DNA of 64,000 bases from Mesorhizobium sp. M2A.F.Ca.ET.046.03.2.1 (GTDB lineage Bacteria; Pseudomonadota; Alphaproteobacteria; Rhizobiales; Rhizobiaceae). The stretch spans positions 3,596,001 through 3,660,000 of the forward strand of contig NZ_CP034449.1 in assembly GCF_003952425.1 (NCBI RefSeq), read 5' to 3'. A program made the position numbers and the translations under genes. The notes below the pieces were generated by a model. The model was given only the letters and a program-made list of their open reading frames with translations, was not told the DNA's origin and did not search any database. This document shows, piece after piece, positions 56,380-63,506 of the stretch; position 1 is the first letter of the stretch; each line of letters begins with the position of its first letter.

Positions 56380-57035
56380 GTCGCGCGAGGGCGCTGGTTT
56401 CGCGAGGAAAAGGAGCGGCTGTTCGATGTTTGAGGCTTGATCCAGCGTTTCGAGACTGCACGAGCGGCCAGCATTGATGGAGGCAGCTTTTCAGGCCGCG
56501 CAATTCTGTCGGCTCGCCCCCTCCTGCGAGCCGCAGCTCGGCTCGCCCTGCGCAGCAACCACGAATTTGCGATCGCAAGAAAGGCAACACGCTCACGATA
56601 GAACTTGGCGGCGCTGGTCGGCTGCGAATCAAGATGTCAATGGCAAGGAGCTCTCGCCGCGCGTCTTTGCCGGGCCGAACCTTCTGGCTATGCTCCTTCG
56701 AGAAGTCTGCCGAGCACCAGCCGCCGCACCGCCAAAGCGATCAATATGCGCGAGGGCACGACCTCAGCCTCTCAGCGCTGGCCAACCAGGTTGGAGCCTG
56801 TGCCGCGGCACGGAACCCGCTGCCTGCTGATCGAGGCGAATGTGCTTTGCCCCTGATCACCTGCATTACCACCCTTGGGAACGGCAAGACCGATCCGGAC
56901 CGTCAGAATGTAAGGGATGACCGGCAGTTCGGCGGAACATGGCCGCCGGCGCTCTATCGTGCCTCGCGCGGCCGGCGGGAACAGCGTCCCGAGCGCTATT
57001 CATCCGTCAATATCGCCCGCTAATCGGGCACTATG
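56380..57035 (+). mobile_element. IS66-family TnpC remnant
   Basis: The plus strand encodes, in several frames, HQPPHRQSDQYARGHDLSLSALANQVGACAAA, TLGNGKTDPDRQNVRDDRQFGG and PPALYRASRGRREQRPE, all taken from the middle of IS66 TnpC ('...LNRQSERYAREGVDLSLSTLADQVG...KGKTxTGRLWTYVRDDRPFG'). It is degenerate, with stops and shifts. It marks the right side of the DNA carrying the TIR module. Confidence 0.75.
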
Positions 57036-57195
57036 CTGGGCGCATGCGCGTCGTAAGCTGTTCGTGTTTGCATGACGCGCCCCCGACCCTCGGCTAAGGC
57101 GAACGTGACGCCTTAGTTTTCACGGCAATTCGGGCCGATCCCGCGAATTTCACGGCGAATAACCTGCATTCCCGAGAAACTCAAGGGACGTTTCC

Positions 57196-57209
57196 GGTAT
57201 GCTATTTGC
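57196..57209 (+). promoter_or_regulatory. GG-N10-GC element, possible RpoN (sigma-54) promoter
   Basis: CGGTATGCTATTTGCT has GG and GC exactly 10 bases apart, with TTTGCT matching the -12 consensus well and CGGTAT the -24 only partly. The same spacing is kept in the decayed duplicate (GG 53476, GC 53488). It is 54 bp upstream of ATG 57263. No NifA-type TGT-N10-ACA was found nearby. Confidence 0.4.
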
Positions 57210-57262
57210 TAAACAGGTGGCTGGCCGAGTGCCCTCCGCCAATTTATCGCGAGGAGAGGGAC

Positions 57263-58669
57263 ATGCGCTTGAGCAATCTGGGAACCGAGCAACTCCGGGA
57301 GAAGGATAGAAGCTTCGTCTTCCATCCTTCTACGCATTTGGCCAAGCACAGCCGAGGCGAAACGCCAAATAGGATTATGGCCGGTGCGGAAGGCGTCTAT
57401 ATCTGGGACACCGAAGGCCGAAGGAGCCTCGACGGTTTCGGAGGACTCTACTGCGTCAACATGGGATATGGATGCACGGAGATCGCCGAGGCCATTGCCA
57501 GGCAAGCACACGAATTGCCGTTCGCACACGTCTATGCCAGCCAAGGTACGGAGCCGGTCGCCCTGTTGGCAGAGGCCGTGGTCGAGTATTTCGGTCAGAA
57601 CATGCGAAGGGTCTATTTCGGCCTCTCCGGTTCCGATGCCAACGAAACCAACATCAAGCTGGTCTGGTACTATAATAACATTCTTGGCCGGCCCGAAAAG
57701 AAAAAGATCATCTCGCGAAATCGCGGCTATCACGGGTCTGGATTGGTCACGGGTAGCCTAACTGGCCTTCCCTTCTTTCACAATTTCTTCGACCTGCCTC
57801 TGGATTTGGTGCGCCATACAACCACGCCGCACTATTACCGCCAGGCGCGTGTCGAGGAGAGCGAGGAAGCGTTCTCCCGGCGCTGTGCCGATGAGCTTGA
57901 AGCCTTGATCCTGGCCGAAGGACCGGAAACGGTTGCAGCTTTTATCGGAGAGCCGGTACTTGGGACAGGAGGTATTGTGCCGCCCCCCAAAGGGTACTGG
58001 ACGTCCATTCAAGCGGTGCTCGACAAATACGATATCCTTCTAATCGCGGATGAAGTGGTCTGTGGCTTCGCGCGAACCGGCGAGAAGTTCGGTTCCCACC
58101 TGTATAACATGCGTCCGGATTTCGTGACCATCGCAAAGGGTTTGAGTTCCGCCTACCTCCCCATCTCCGGGTCAATCATTGGCGACCGTGTCTGGTCGGT
58201 TTTGGAACAAGGAACTGAGAAGCACGGCGCACTCGGCCACGGCTGGACATATTCGGGGCACACGCTTTGTGCCGCAGCCGCGCTCGCCAATATTCGACTG
58301 CTTAAAGAAAAAAATATTCTGGAGCATGTCCGCGATGTTGGACCGTATTGGCAAGACCGGATGAAGGCCGAGCTGGCGGGACATCCCATCGTTGGTGAAG
58401 TTCGCGGAGTGGGTATCCTGTCGGCCGTGGAGATGATGCGGGACCCAAAACAAAGGATACCATTCGAACCCGACCTTCAGGTCGGGGTGCGCACTGCAGC
58501 TGCTCTGTTTGAGAATGGCGTCATCGGACGGGCCATGCCGCATGGCGACATCCTCGGTTATGCCCCCCCCCTGATCATTACCCGAAAAGAGATCGACATC
58601 ATTGTCGACGCGACGGTAAAGTCGGTCGATACCACCTATCGCGCGCTGAAGGCCGAGGGTGCCGTATGA
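57263..58669 (+). CDS. Class III omega-aminotransferase
   Basis: A 468-residue class III aminotransferase: FGLSGSDANETNIKLVWYYN (119-138), FIGEPVLGTGG, LIADEVVCGFARTG (D263, E264) and FVTIAKGLSSAYLP with Schiff-base K292. It resembles pyruvate-dependent omega-transaminases and, as far as I can recall, the NGR234 protein y4uB. ATG 57263 has GGAGAGGG upstream. Likely transfers an amino group from a beta- or omega-amino compound to pyruvate. Its leader exists in a second, decayed copy next to the Lrp gene at 52884, which probably regulated it. Confidence 0.88.
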   Translation: MRLSNLGTEQLREKDRSFVFHPSTHLAKHSRGETPNRIMAGAEGVYIWDTEGRRSLDGFGGLYCVNMGYGCTEIAEAIARQAHELPFAHVYASQGTEPVALLAEAVVEYFGQNMRRVYFGLSGSDANETNIKLVWYYNNILGRPEKKKIISRNRGYHGSGLVTGSLTGLPFFHNFFDLPLDLVRHTTTPHYYRQARVEESEEAFSRRCADELEALILAEGPETVAAFIGEPVLGTGGIVPPPKGYWTSIQAVLDKYDILLIADEVVCGFARTGEKFGSHLYNMRPDFVTIAKGLSSAYLPISGSIIGDRVWSVLEQGTEKHGALGHGWTYSGHTLCAAAALANIRLLKEKNILEHVRDVGPYWQDRMKAELAGHPIVGEVRGVGILSAVEMMRDPKQRIPFEPDLQVGVRTAAALFENGVIGRAMPHGDILGYAPPLIITRKEIDIIVDATVKSVDTTYRALKAEGAV

Positions 58670-58861
58670 TTTTGCGATCGCGAAGGAGCGAGTCCGGAGG
58701 CAGGCATGTCCCTGCGCGCTACTGCGCCGAGCAGACCCAAAACTGTTGAATTCCAGATATCTGATCTTGAGCATGCTCCGGGCTATTTCAGTCACGATTT
58801 GTAACCGAATCAGTTCTGCCGCCGCTGTCCTGTTGCCCAACGACCAGGACCTCTGTGCGGC

Positions 58862-58905
58862 GCGCCCTGCGGGTGTACCTCCCCGCCGGCAGGGCGCCCT
58901 TTTTG
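58862..58905 (+). terminator. Intrinsic terminator
   Basis: GCGCCCTGC (58862-58870) pairs perfectly with GCAGGGCGC (58889-58897), with a GC-rich loop and CCTTTTT right after. It lies about 190 bp past the aminotransferase stop, the first suitable terminator downstream. Confidence 0.75.
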
Positions 58906-58923
58906 ACCCACGTAATCAGTATC

Positions 58924-59026
58924 ATTATGGCCCGTGCGGGATCGAGGGTCTGGTAAAGGTCATCTGCACGTTCCGATGCAGATTGAGCTTAGACGTGCCC
59001 TTTACATCATTGCAGCGGGCCATAAT
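58924..59026. repeat. Nested inverted-repeat element (possible structured RNA)
   Basis: Outer arms ATTATGGCCCG (58924-58934) and CGGGCCATAAT (59016-59026) are perfectly complementary. Inside, GTAAAGG (58953-58959) pairs with CCTTTAC (58999-59005), and GCACGT (58966-58971) with ACGTGC (58993-58998). An alternative hairpin ATCTGC/GCAGAT (58962-58967, 58978-58983) competes with the innermost pairing. No coding function is evident. It stands between a terminator and a LuxR-type gene. Confidence 0.7.
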
Positions 59027-59534
59027 CATTGCGGTGAATTTTATCACGTCAGGTATATAGAAGACGATACTCACACGCACCCGTTCACAAGGAAGGCATT
59101 TTAATATTGTTGAGACGATTTGCCTATCAAAGAAAAGAAAGCATCGCAACACTTCTTTGCGGATCACGGCGCCCCGGGTGGGGGATGAGCGGCTATCCGA
59201 ATTGTTATGCTAATGCCGACCCAAATTCCTGCAAAAGCTGGGGTCAATGATGGCTTTTGGTCAGCGCAGGATGATTTCTCCTGATTTGGTCGGTGCAGGG
59301 GCGGTCATGATTTAATGCATGGAGATTCTCTGATTGAGCTGTTGAGATCATGAGGCGTCTGCCAGACGCCCATCGGGTGAGCCCAGCATGATTGGATGAC
59401 CGACGAAGATCGAAAGTGTGGCAGCATTCTGGAGCCCGGTCAGCCCAGCGACGCCCGCGAATTCAATCACGTTTGTCGGGACATACACGACGCAGCCGGA
59501 AGGCGTGCAGAAAGAGGAAGAATCGAGCGCGACG
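59027..59534. other. Leader of the LuxR gene, no gene recognised
   Basis: About 500 bases with no recognisable coding region. Parts near 59210-59280 have the look of an old IS end, but I cannot assign a family. No palindromic lux/tra box was identified. Confidence 0.35.
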
Positions 59535-60272
59535 ATGACGAGGCACATGCCACTTGTTTTCGAGACATTCCTTGAAAGACTGTCACAGAGTATCGATGAG
59601 GCAGATTTCCGGGATGCCATGGCTGAGGCGGCCGGACGACTTGACCTAATCTTCTTTGCCTACCTCTCCTTGCCAGCACGGCCTTCCGGCAAACCGAGGT
59701 TAATTTCAAACTATCCACCCCGCTGGACCAGACAGTATCTGGAAAATCAGTATGAGAAACTCGATCCTGTGGTCTTGCGTGCTCGAAATGGCGGCTGCCC
59801 GTTTCACTGGGGATCGAATTTGGGAGGCGATAAAATGTCGCCGGCTCAACAGCAGCTATTCGATGAGGCGGCTCAATTCAGCATCTGCTGCGGTTTGACG
59901 ATCCCAATTGTCGATCTCCGCGGCCGCATCGCTGCGGTTACTTTTGCCGCCGATGAGCCTCGTCCAGTATTTCTTCGGGTCGCTGAGCGGTACGAACAAG
60001 CTCTTCAACTGATGGCGGCCTGCTTTCATCGTTGCGTTCGCCGCAAATTGCCGAGCGATCGAACAGTGGATGGGGTTTCGCTGACATCCCGCGAATATGA
60101 GTGCCTGAGGTGGGCAGCGCGGGGTAATTCAGCCTGGGTGACCGGCCGCATCTTGGGTATCAAGCCACGCACGATCGCTTTTCATTTGGACAATGCCAAG
60201 AAGAAGCTAGGCGTGCGAACCCAAAATCAGGCTATAGCCCTTTTGGGGTCCGAAGGGTCCTCAATTGTCTGA
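59535..60272 (+). CDS. LuxR-family regulator with autoinducer-binding domain (TraR/y4qH-like)
   Basis: A 245-residue regulator. The acyl-homoserine-lactone pocket residues known from TraR are all present in order: W and Y in RWTRQYLENQYEKLDPVV, the following D-P, W in CPFHWG and G in CGLTIPI. The C-terminal HTH is LTSREYECLRWAARGN...IKPRTIAFHLDNAKKKLGV. ATG 59535 or 59547 are both possible starts. No synthase (luxI/traI) is in the window, so it either responds to a signal made elsewhere or is a solo. Nearby QseM-like antiactivators could bind it (inference). Confidence 0.85.
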   Translation: MTRHMPLVFETFLERLSQSIDEADFRDAMAEAAGRLDLIFFAYLSLPARPSGKPRLISNYPPRWTRQYLENQYEKLDPVVLRARNGGCPFHWGSNLGGDKMSPAQQQLFDEAAQFSICCGLTIPIVDLRGRIAAVTFAADEPRPVFLRVAERYEQALQLMAACFHRCVRRKLPSDRTVDGVSLTSREYECLRWAARGNSAWVTGRILGIKPRTIAFHLDNAKKKLGVRTQNQAIALLGSEGSSIV

Positions 60273-60452
60273 GAAGCTTTTTGATCCCCTTGTGCTCGGG
60301 CCATTCGATCGCGCGCTTTGTATCGAGCGTTGACTGGATGCCGAGATCTTCTGTTCCGCCGGCTCGGGCGATGCAGCCGTATTCTTCCAGTCCGCGCCGG
60401 TGATCATAGTCTATGGGTGCTCGAGCGGGTGTGTCGTCGCTGACGAGCTAGT
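60273..60452. other. Short spacer before IS481
   Basis: Only the left target duplication of IS481 (GCTAGT at 60447-60452) is recognisable here. Confidence 0.5.
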
Positions 60453-61404
60453 TGTGGAGCCTCAACAGGTTGTCCTCGGTTAGAGCGAGGCGACTGATAG
60501 GTGTTTTGGACTTTAGGCTCCCGTGGGGACGGTGCCAATTGTATCTGTGCAGCCAGACCGGCAACTCTGCGGCGCGGTGATCTGAAGTCGGATAAGCGAT
60601 GGCATAAGCCCATTCGCGCAGTGCTGTCTGGATGAAGCGCTCGGCCTTGCCATTGGTCTTGGGTGTATAGGGTCTTGTCCTGACGTGCTTGAGGCCGAGA
60701 TCGCGGCAGGCCTTGGCGAAGGCCTTTGATCTGTAGCAGGAGCCGTTGTCGGTCATGACGCGGGCTATCGTGACGCCGAGGCTGGCGTAGTAGGCCACCG
60801 CCGCCTTGAGGAAGGCGATGGCGCTTTCTTTTTTCTCGTCGGGCAGGATCTGCGAGAAGGCGATGCGGGAGGCGTCGTCGATGCAGACATGGACGAACTC
60901 CCAACTGCTGCCGCGCGAGCTGGCATTGCCGGTGCGCTTGCCGGTAATGCGATGACCGATGCGCTCGAAACGACCGAGCTTCTTGATATCGATATGGATC
61001 ATCTCGCCAGGATGCTCGCGCTCGTAGCGTCGGATCGGCTCGGCCGGTTCGATATCCCGCAACCGCGACAGTCCGGCACGCTTGAGAACCCGGCTAACGG
61101 TGGCGGGCGAGACGCCGACCTCATGGGCGATGTGCTTGCCGGTCCAACGTTGCCGCCGCAGCGCCATGATGCGCTCGGCGATCAACGCAGCGGTGGCCTG
61201 CGGCATATTGGCGGGCCGCGAGGAACGGTCGATCATGCCGGCCCGCCCTTCGGACTTGTAGCGCTCGACCCAGCGCGCCACGATCTTGGCCGACACGCCG
61301 TAGACACGCGCCGCATGGGCTTTGGAGAAAGCGCCTTCTATCACCGACAGCGCCATCTCCTCTCGACGCAGCGGTGTGAGACGGGCATTCTTATGGATGT
61401 TCAT
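60448..61404 (-). CDS. IS481-family transposase
   Basis: A 318-residue transposase that appears intact: N-terminal HTH (ALSVIEGAFSKAHAARVYGVSAKIVARWVERY), then the DDE core with D in IHIDIKKLGRFE, D in VMTDNGSCYRS and E in NGKAERFIQTALREW, and PHGSLKSKTPI near the end. Start ATG 61404 (MNIHKNARLTP). The TAG stop at 60448-60450 lies in the duplicated target CTAG, outside the element itself. Confidence 0.92.
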   Translation of the reverse strand: MNIHKNARLTPLRREEMALSVIEGAFSKAHAARVYGVSAKIVARWVERYKSEGRAGMIDRSSRPANMPQATAALIAERIMALRRQRWTGKHIAHEVGVSPATVSRVLKRAGLSRLRDIEPAEPIRRYEREHPGEMIHIDIKKLGRFERIGHRITGKRTGNASSRGSSWEFVHVCIDDASRIAFSQILPDEKKESAIAFLKAAVAYYASLGVTIARVMTDNGSCYRSKAFAKACRDLGLKHVRTRPYTPKTNGKAERFIQTALREWAYAIAYPTSDHRAAELPVWLHRYNWHRPHGSLKSKTPISRLALTEDNLLRLHN

Positions 61405-61487
61405 TCGGACCCTCCGGTGAGTGCTGAAGCTTGGTAACTCCAGTCTCCCCGGTCCGGTCCGAATGGACAACCTCCCGAAAGCTCACA
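60453..61487 (-). mobile_element. IS481-family insertion sequence, complete
   Basis: A 1,035-bp element. Left end TGTGGAGCCTCAACAGGTTGTCC, right end (complement) TGTGAGCTTTCGGGAGGTTGTCC, each quoted only in short. It is flanked on both sides by a 6-bp duplication GCTAGT (60447-60452 and 61488-61493), which fits the NCTAGN target preference of this family. The duplication shows a simple, fairly recent insertion. Confidence 0.9.
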
Positions 61488-61493
61488 GCTAGT

Positions 61494-61842
61494 CGTGCGG
61501 TTATATAGTTTCCGAGGATGGCCCGCTTGCATACCTGCCTGCCGGTAATCTCTAACCCTTGACTTAGGGCGATGGCTATCGGTTATGCGGCTTGAAAGCG
61601 AAGAGGTGGACCCTTCGTCGAGCGCCGGTACGATATGGAGTGCTGCTCCGGGCTAATACCCATCCAGACAGAGCGGAACCTTCTATCACGTCAGACGCTC
61701 GGACAGTTGCCAAACCCCGATTTCCTGGGAACTGAATTGTGCTCGCCACCGGGTCCATTTTGCCGGCGCGTCTGTGGTGCAGGCCCCGATCAGCCTGACC
61801 AATGGCACAGGAACGCTTCTATGACCGAGCACTGCGAATTTG
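61494..61842. other. No gene recognised
   Basis: Flank of the IS481 insertion up to the DUF2285-type gene. No recognisable coding region on either strand. Confidence 0.4.
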
Positions 61843-62124
61843 TCAGCTGGCGAACAATTCCTTGTAGCCGCTCGTCACCATCCAGTTCGCACGGTCGAGA
61901 TGACTACGAAGCGCCTTCCTGGCGCGCTCCGGTTCAAGTGCCGGATCAATGCCGAGGATCAGTTGGGCCATTTCCTCTTCGGGCGCCTCATCGGCTGAGG
62001 CGTCCAGGAGCCTCATATAGATGGTAAAGTGCGCCCTGTCGTAGGCGGTAAGACGGTCAGACCAAGGGACTTCGTCGAGCAGTGTTGAGCTTTGAGTCCT
62101 ATCTGTTCCCGTTGATTGATTCAT
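61843..62124 (-). CDS. DUF2285-type protein, QseM-like antiactivator, copy 1
   Basis: A 93-residue protein from ATG 62124 (MNQSTGTDRTQ), which is where similarity to copy 2 begins. The core VPWSDRLTAYDRAHFTIYMRLLDA, LILGIDPALEPERARKALRSHLDRANWM and SGYKELF is the DUF2285 pattern. In Mesorhizobium symbiosis islands the DUF2285 protein QseM blocks the quorum-sensing activator TraR and the transfer activator FseA, and is transcribed divergently from the repressor gene qseC. The same divergent arrangement occurs here with the HTH gene at 62240. Confidence 0.75.
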   Translation of the reverse strand: MNQSTGTDRTQSSTLLDEVPWSDRLTAYDRAHFTIYMRLLDASADEAPEEEMAQLILGIDPALEPERARKALRSHLDRANWMVTSGYKELFAS

Positions 62125-62169
62125 GTCTGCCGCGAACCTCGCATGTTGATCGCTGGATCCAAGGCAGAA

Positions 62170-62203
62170 TATCCCAAAATGGGATAATCCGAAACGGGGA
62201 TTA
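62170..62203. promoter_or_regulatory. Two overlapping dyads between antiactivator and HTH gene, probable operators
   Basis: TATCCCA-AAA-TGGGATA (62170-62186) and TAATCC-GAAACGG-GGATTA (62185-62203) share two bases and have centres about 16 bp apart. They lie in the 115-bp divergent region, as expected for two binding sites of a small controller protein that switches between its own gene and the antiactivator gene. Confidence 0.65.
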
Positions 62204-62239
62204 GTCGCTGAGCCGGTCTCTACCTGCCGGTTCACCTAA

Positions 62240-62473
62240 ATGCCCAAATCTCTTCGATCTCCCCGCCACCAGCGGTTTCTGGCCCAGTTGATCTCACTGC
62301 GCAATGTCAAAGGGCTGACGCAGGCGCAGGTGGCTGAGAAGCTTGGTCGTCCGCAATCTTTCGTGGCGAAATATGAGGGTGGCGAACGGCGTCTCGATGT
62401 CATTGAGTTTCTCGACGTAACTGCGGCCCTCGATGCTGATCCGTGTGAGATTCTGTTGAGCCTGCGCACGTAG
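62240..62473 (+). CDS. Small HTH (Cro/CI-type) regulator, QseC-like
   Basis: A 77-residue protein almost wholly made of an HTH domain: QRFLAQLISLRNVKGLTQAQVAEKLGRPQSFVAKYEGGERRLDVIEFLDVTAAL, quoted in pieces. It is transcribed away from the DUF2285 gene, 115 bp apart. There is no ribosome binding site before ATG 62240, so a leaderless transcript is possible. It is the likely repressor/activator acting on the dyads at 62170-62203. Confidence 0.75.
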   Translation: MPKSLRSPRHQRFLAQLISLRNVKGLTQAQVAEKLGRPQSFVAKYEGGERRLDVIEFLDVTAALDADPCEILLSLRT

Positions 62474-62631
62474 TGGGCGCCCGCGCCCATCACCGCGCGT
62501 GCCGTGTGCCGGTGGGTCGAGCCCCGCTTTTCTTGGCTCTGGCGTCTCGACCATTCCGCTGCGCCTCCTAGCGCGTCGTTAGACTCTCGCAATTCGCTCT
62601 GTTTTGTGCCTTTCTCAGCAGGTGGCGCCGC

Positions 62632-62724
62632 ATCCTTCTAGGCCCGCCGCGGCGTCCCGCAACCCTTAGCCAGCTGTGAGCTTTCAGTAGGTTGTCCATC
62701 CGGCCCTTCGGATGCGGTGCGGCT
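62632..62724. repeat. Downstream repeat of the tandem unit, copy 1
   Basis: CTAGGCCCGCCGCGGC, TCCCGCAACC and CCTTCGGATGCGGT recur at 63687-63773, about 1,050-1,055 bp further, the same offset as the two DUF2285 genes. This supports a tandem duplication of the whole unit. Confidence 0.7.
62675..62703. repeat. Solitary IS481-end-like sequence
   Basis: TGTGAGCTTTCAGTAGG followed by TTGTCCATCCGG matches the right end of the IS481 copy at 60453-61487 with a few differences. No partner end or transposase belongs to it. Confidence 0.65.
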
Positions 62725-62911
62725 CAGACGGCGGACCCGTTCCTGTCATGATTCGCCGCCGCACCCATTCCTGGGAAGCAGCCATTGGCGAGCGGAGGAC
62801 AAAATGATGAGACAGCGAAGCGCTGGGCCATCCGCGCTGTGGTGATACGTCGATGCATGGCGGTTGCGCGACTTCGTTGCTTGAAGCGAAGCGACCGCAC
62901 CGCCCATTTCG

Positions 62912-63178
62912 TCAACTGGCGAACAAATCCTTGTAGCCGCTCGTCACCACCCAGTTTGCACGGTCGAGATGACTGCGAAGAACGTTGCGTGCGCGCTCAG
63001 GTTCGCGTGCCGGATCAATGCCGAGGATCACTTTGGCCATTTCCTCTTCAGTGGCGTTGTCGGCCGAGGCGTCCAGGAGCCTCATATAGGTTGTAAAGTG
63101 GTCCTTGTCGTAGGCTGTAATGCGGTCCGACCAGGGGACCTCGTCGGCGAACGGCGTGTTCGATCTGGGCTGCAACAT
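62912..63178 (-). CDS. DUF2285-type protein, QseM-like antiactivator, copy 2
   Basis: An 88-residue close paralogue of copy 1: VPWSDRITAYDKDHFTTYMRLLDA, VILGIDPAREPERARNVLRSHLDRANWV, SGYKDLFAS. ATG 63178 has GGAGATAG upstream. It is divergent from the HTH gene at 63288. Because both copies are intact and most residues agree, both may be functional. Confidence 0.75.
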   Translation of the reverse strand: MLQPRSNTPFADEVPWSDRITAYDKDHFTTYMRLLDASADNATEEEMAKVILGIDPAREPERARNVLRSHLDRANWVVTSGYKDLFAS

Positions 63179-63287
63179 CGCTAATTCTATCTCCGGCCAA
63201 TGGACCCGCGAAGCCCTGTGCCTGCTAAATGTGGATTACATATTATAGTTGATAAACTCAAGCCGCCTGATCCGCTGGCTTGCGTGC
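63179..63287. promoter_or_regulatory. Divergent control region of the second pair
   Basis: 109 bases with an AT-rich stretch GGATTACATATTATAGTTG (63233-63251) suited to divergent promoters. The strong dyads of the first pair are not repeated here, so its regulator probably recognises a different operator. Confidence 0.45.
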
Positions 63288-63506
63288 ATGGATATGCGCA
63301 AGTTGGTCGGACGGAATGTGCAGAGGATCAGGCAAAGGAAGCGCCTGACGCAGGAGCAGCTTGCGGAGATTTCCGGGTTCAGTCAGCAGTACATCAGCGG
63401 CTTGGAGAAAGGCCGAAGAAATCCGACAATTATCACGATCTATGAACTGGCATTGGCCCTCGGCGTCAGCCACATGGATCTGGTTCGGCCCGACAAACAG
63501 GCATGA
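63288..63506 (+). CDS. Small XRE-family HTH regulator, second pair
   Basis: A 72-residue HTH protein: VGRNVQRIRQRKRLTQEQLAEISGFSQQYISGLEKGRRNP, quoted in parts, then IITIYELALALGV. ATG 63288 or 63294 could be the start; no good ribosome binding site is seen. It holds the place of the QseC-like gene in the second tandem unit but is clearly diverged from the 62240 protein. Confidence 0.78.
   Translation: MDMRKLVGRNVQRIRQRKRLTQEQLAEISGFSQQYISGLEKGRRNPTIITIYELALALGVSHMDLVRPDKQA

Larger units (their letters stand above)
62474..62911. other. Spacer between the two regulatory pairs; repeat and IS481-like end
   Basis: No gene. It includes one copy of the repeat (62632-62724) and a solitary sequence like an IS481 end (62675-62703). 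Confidence 0.5.
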
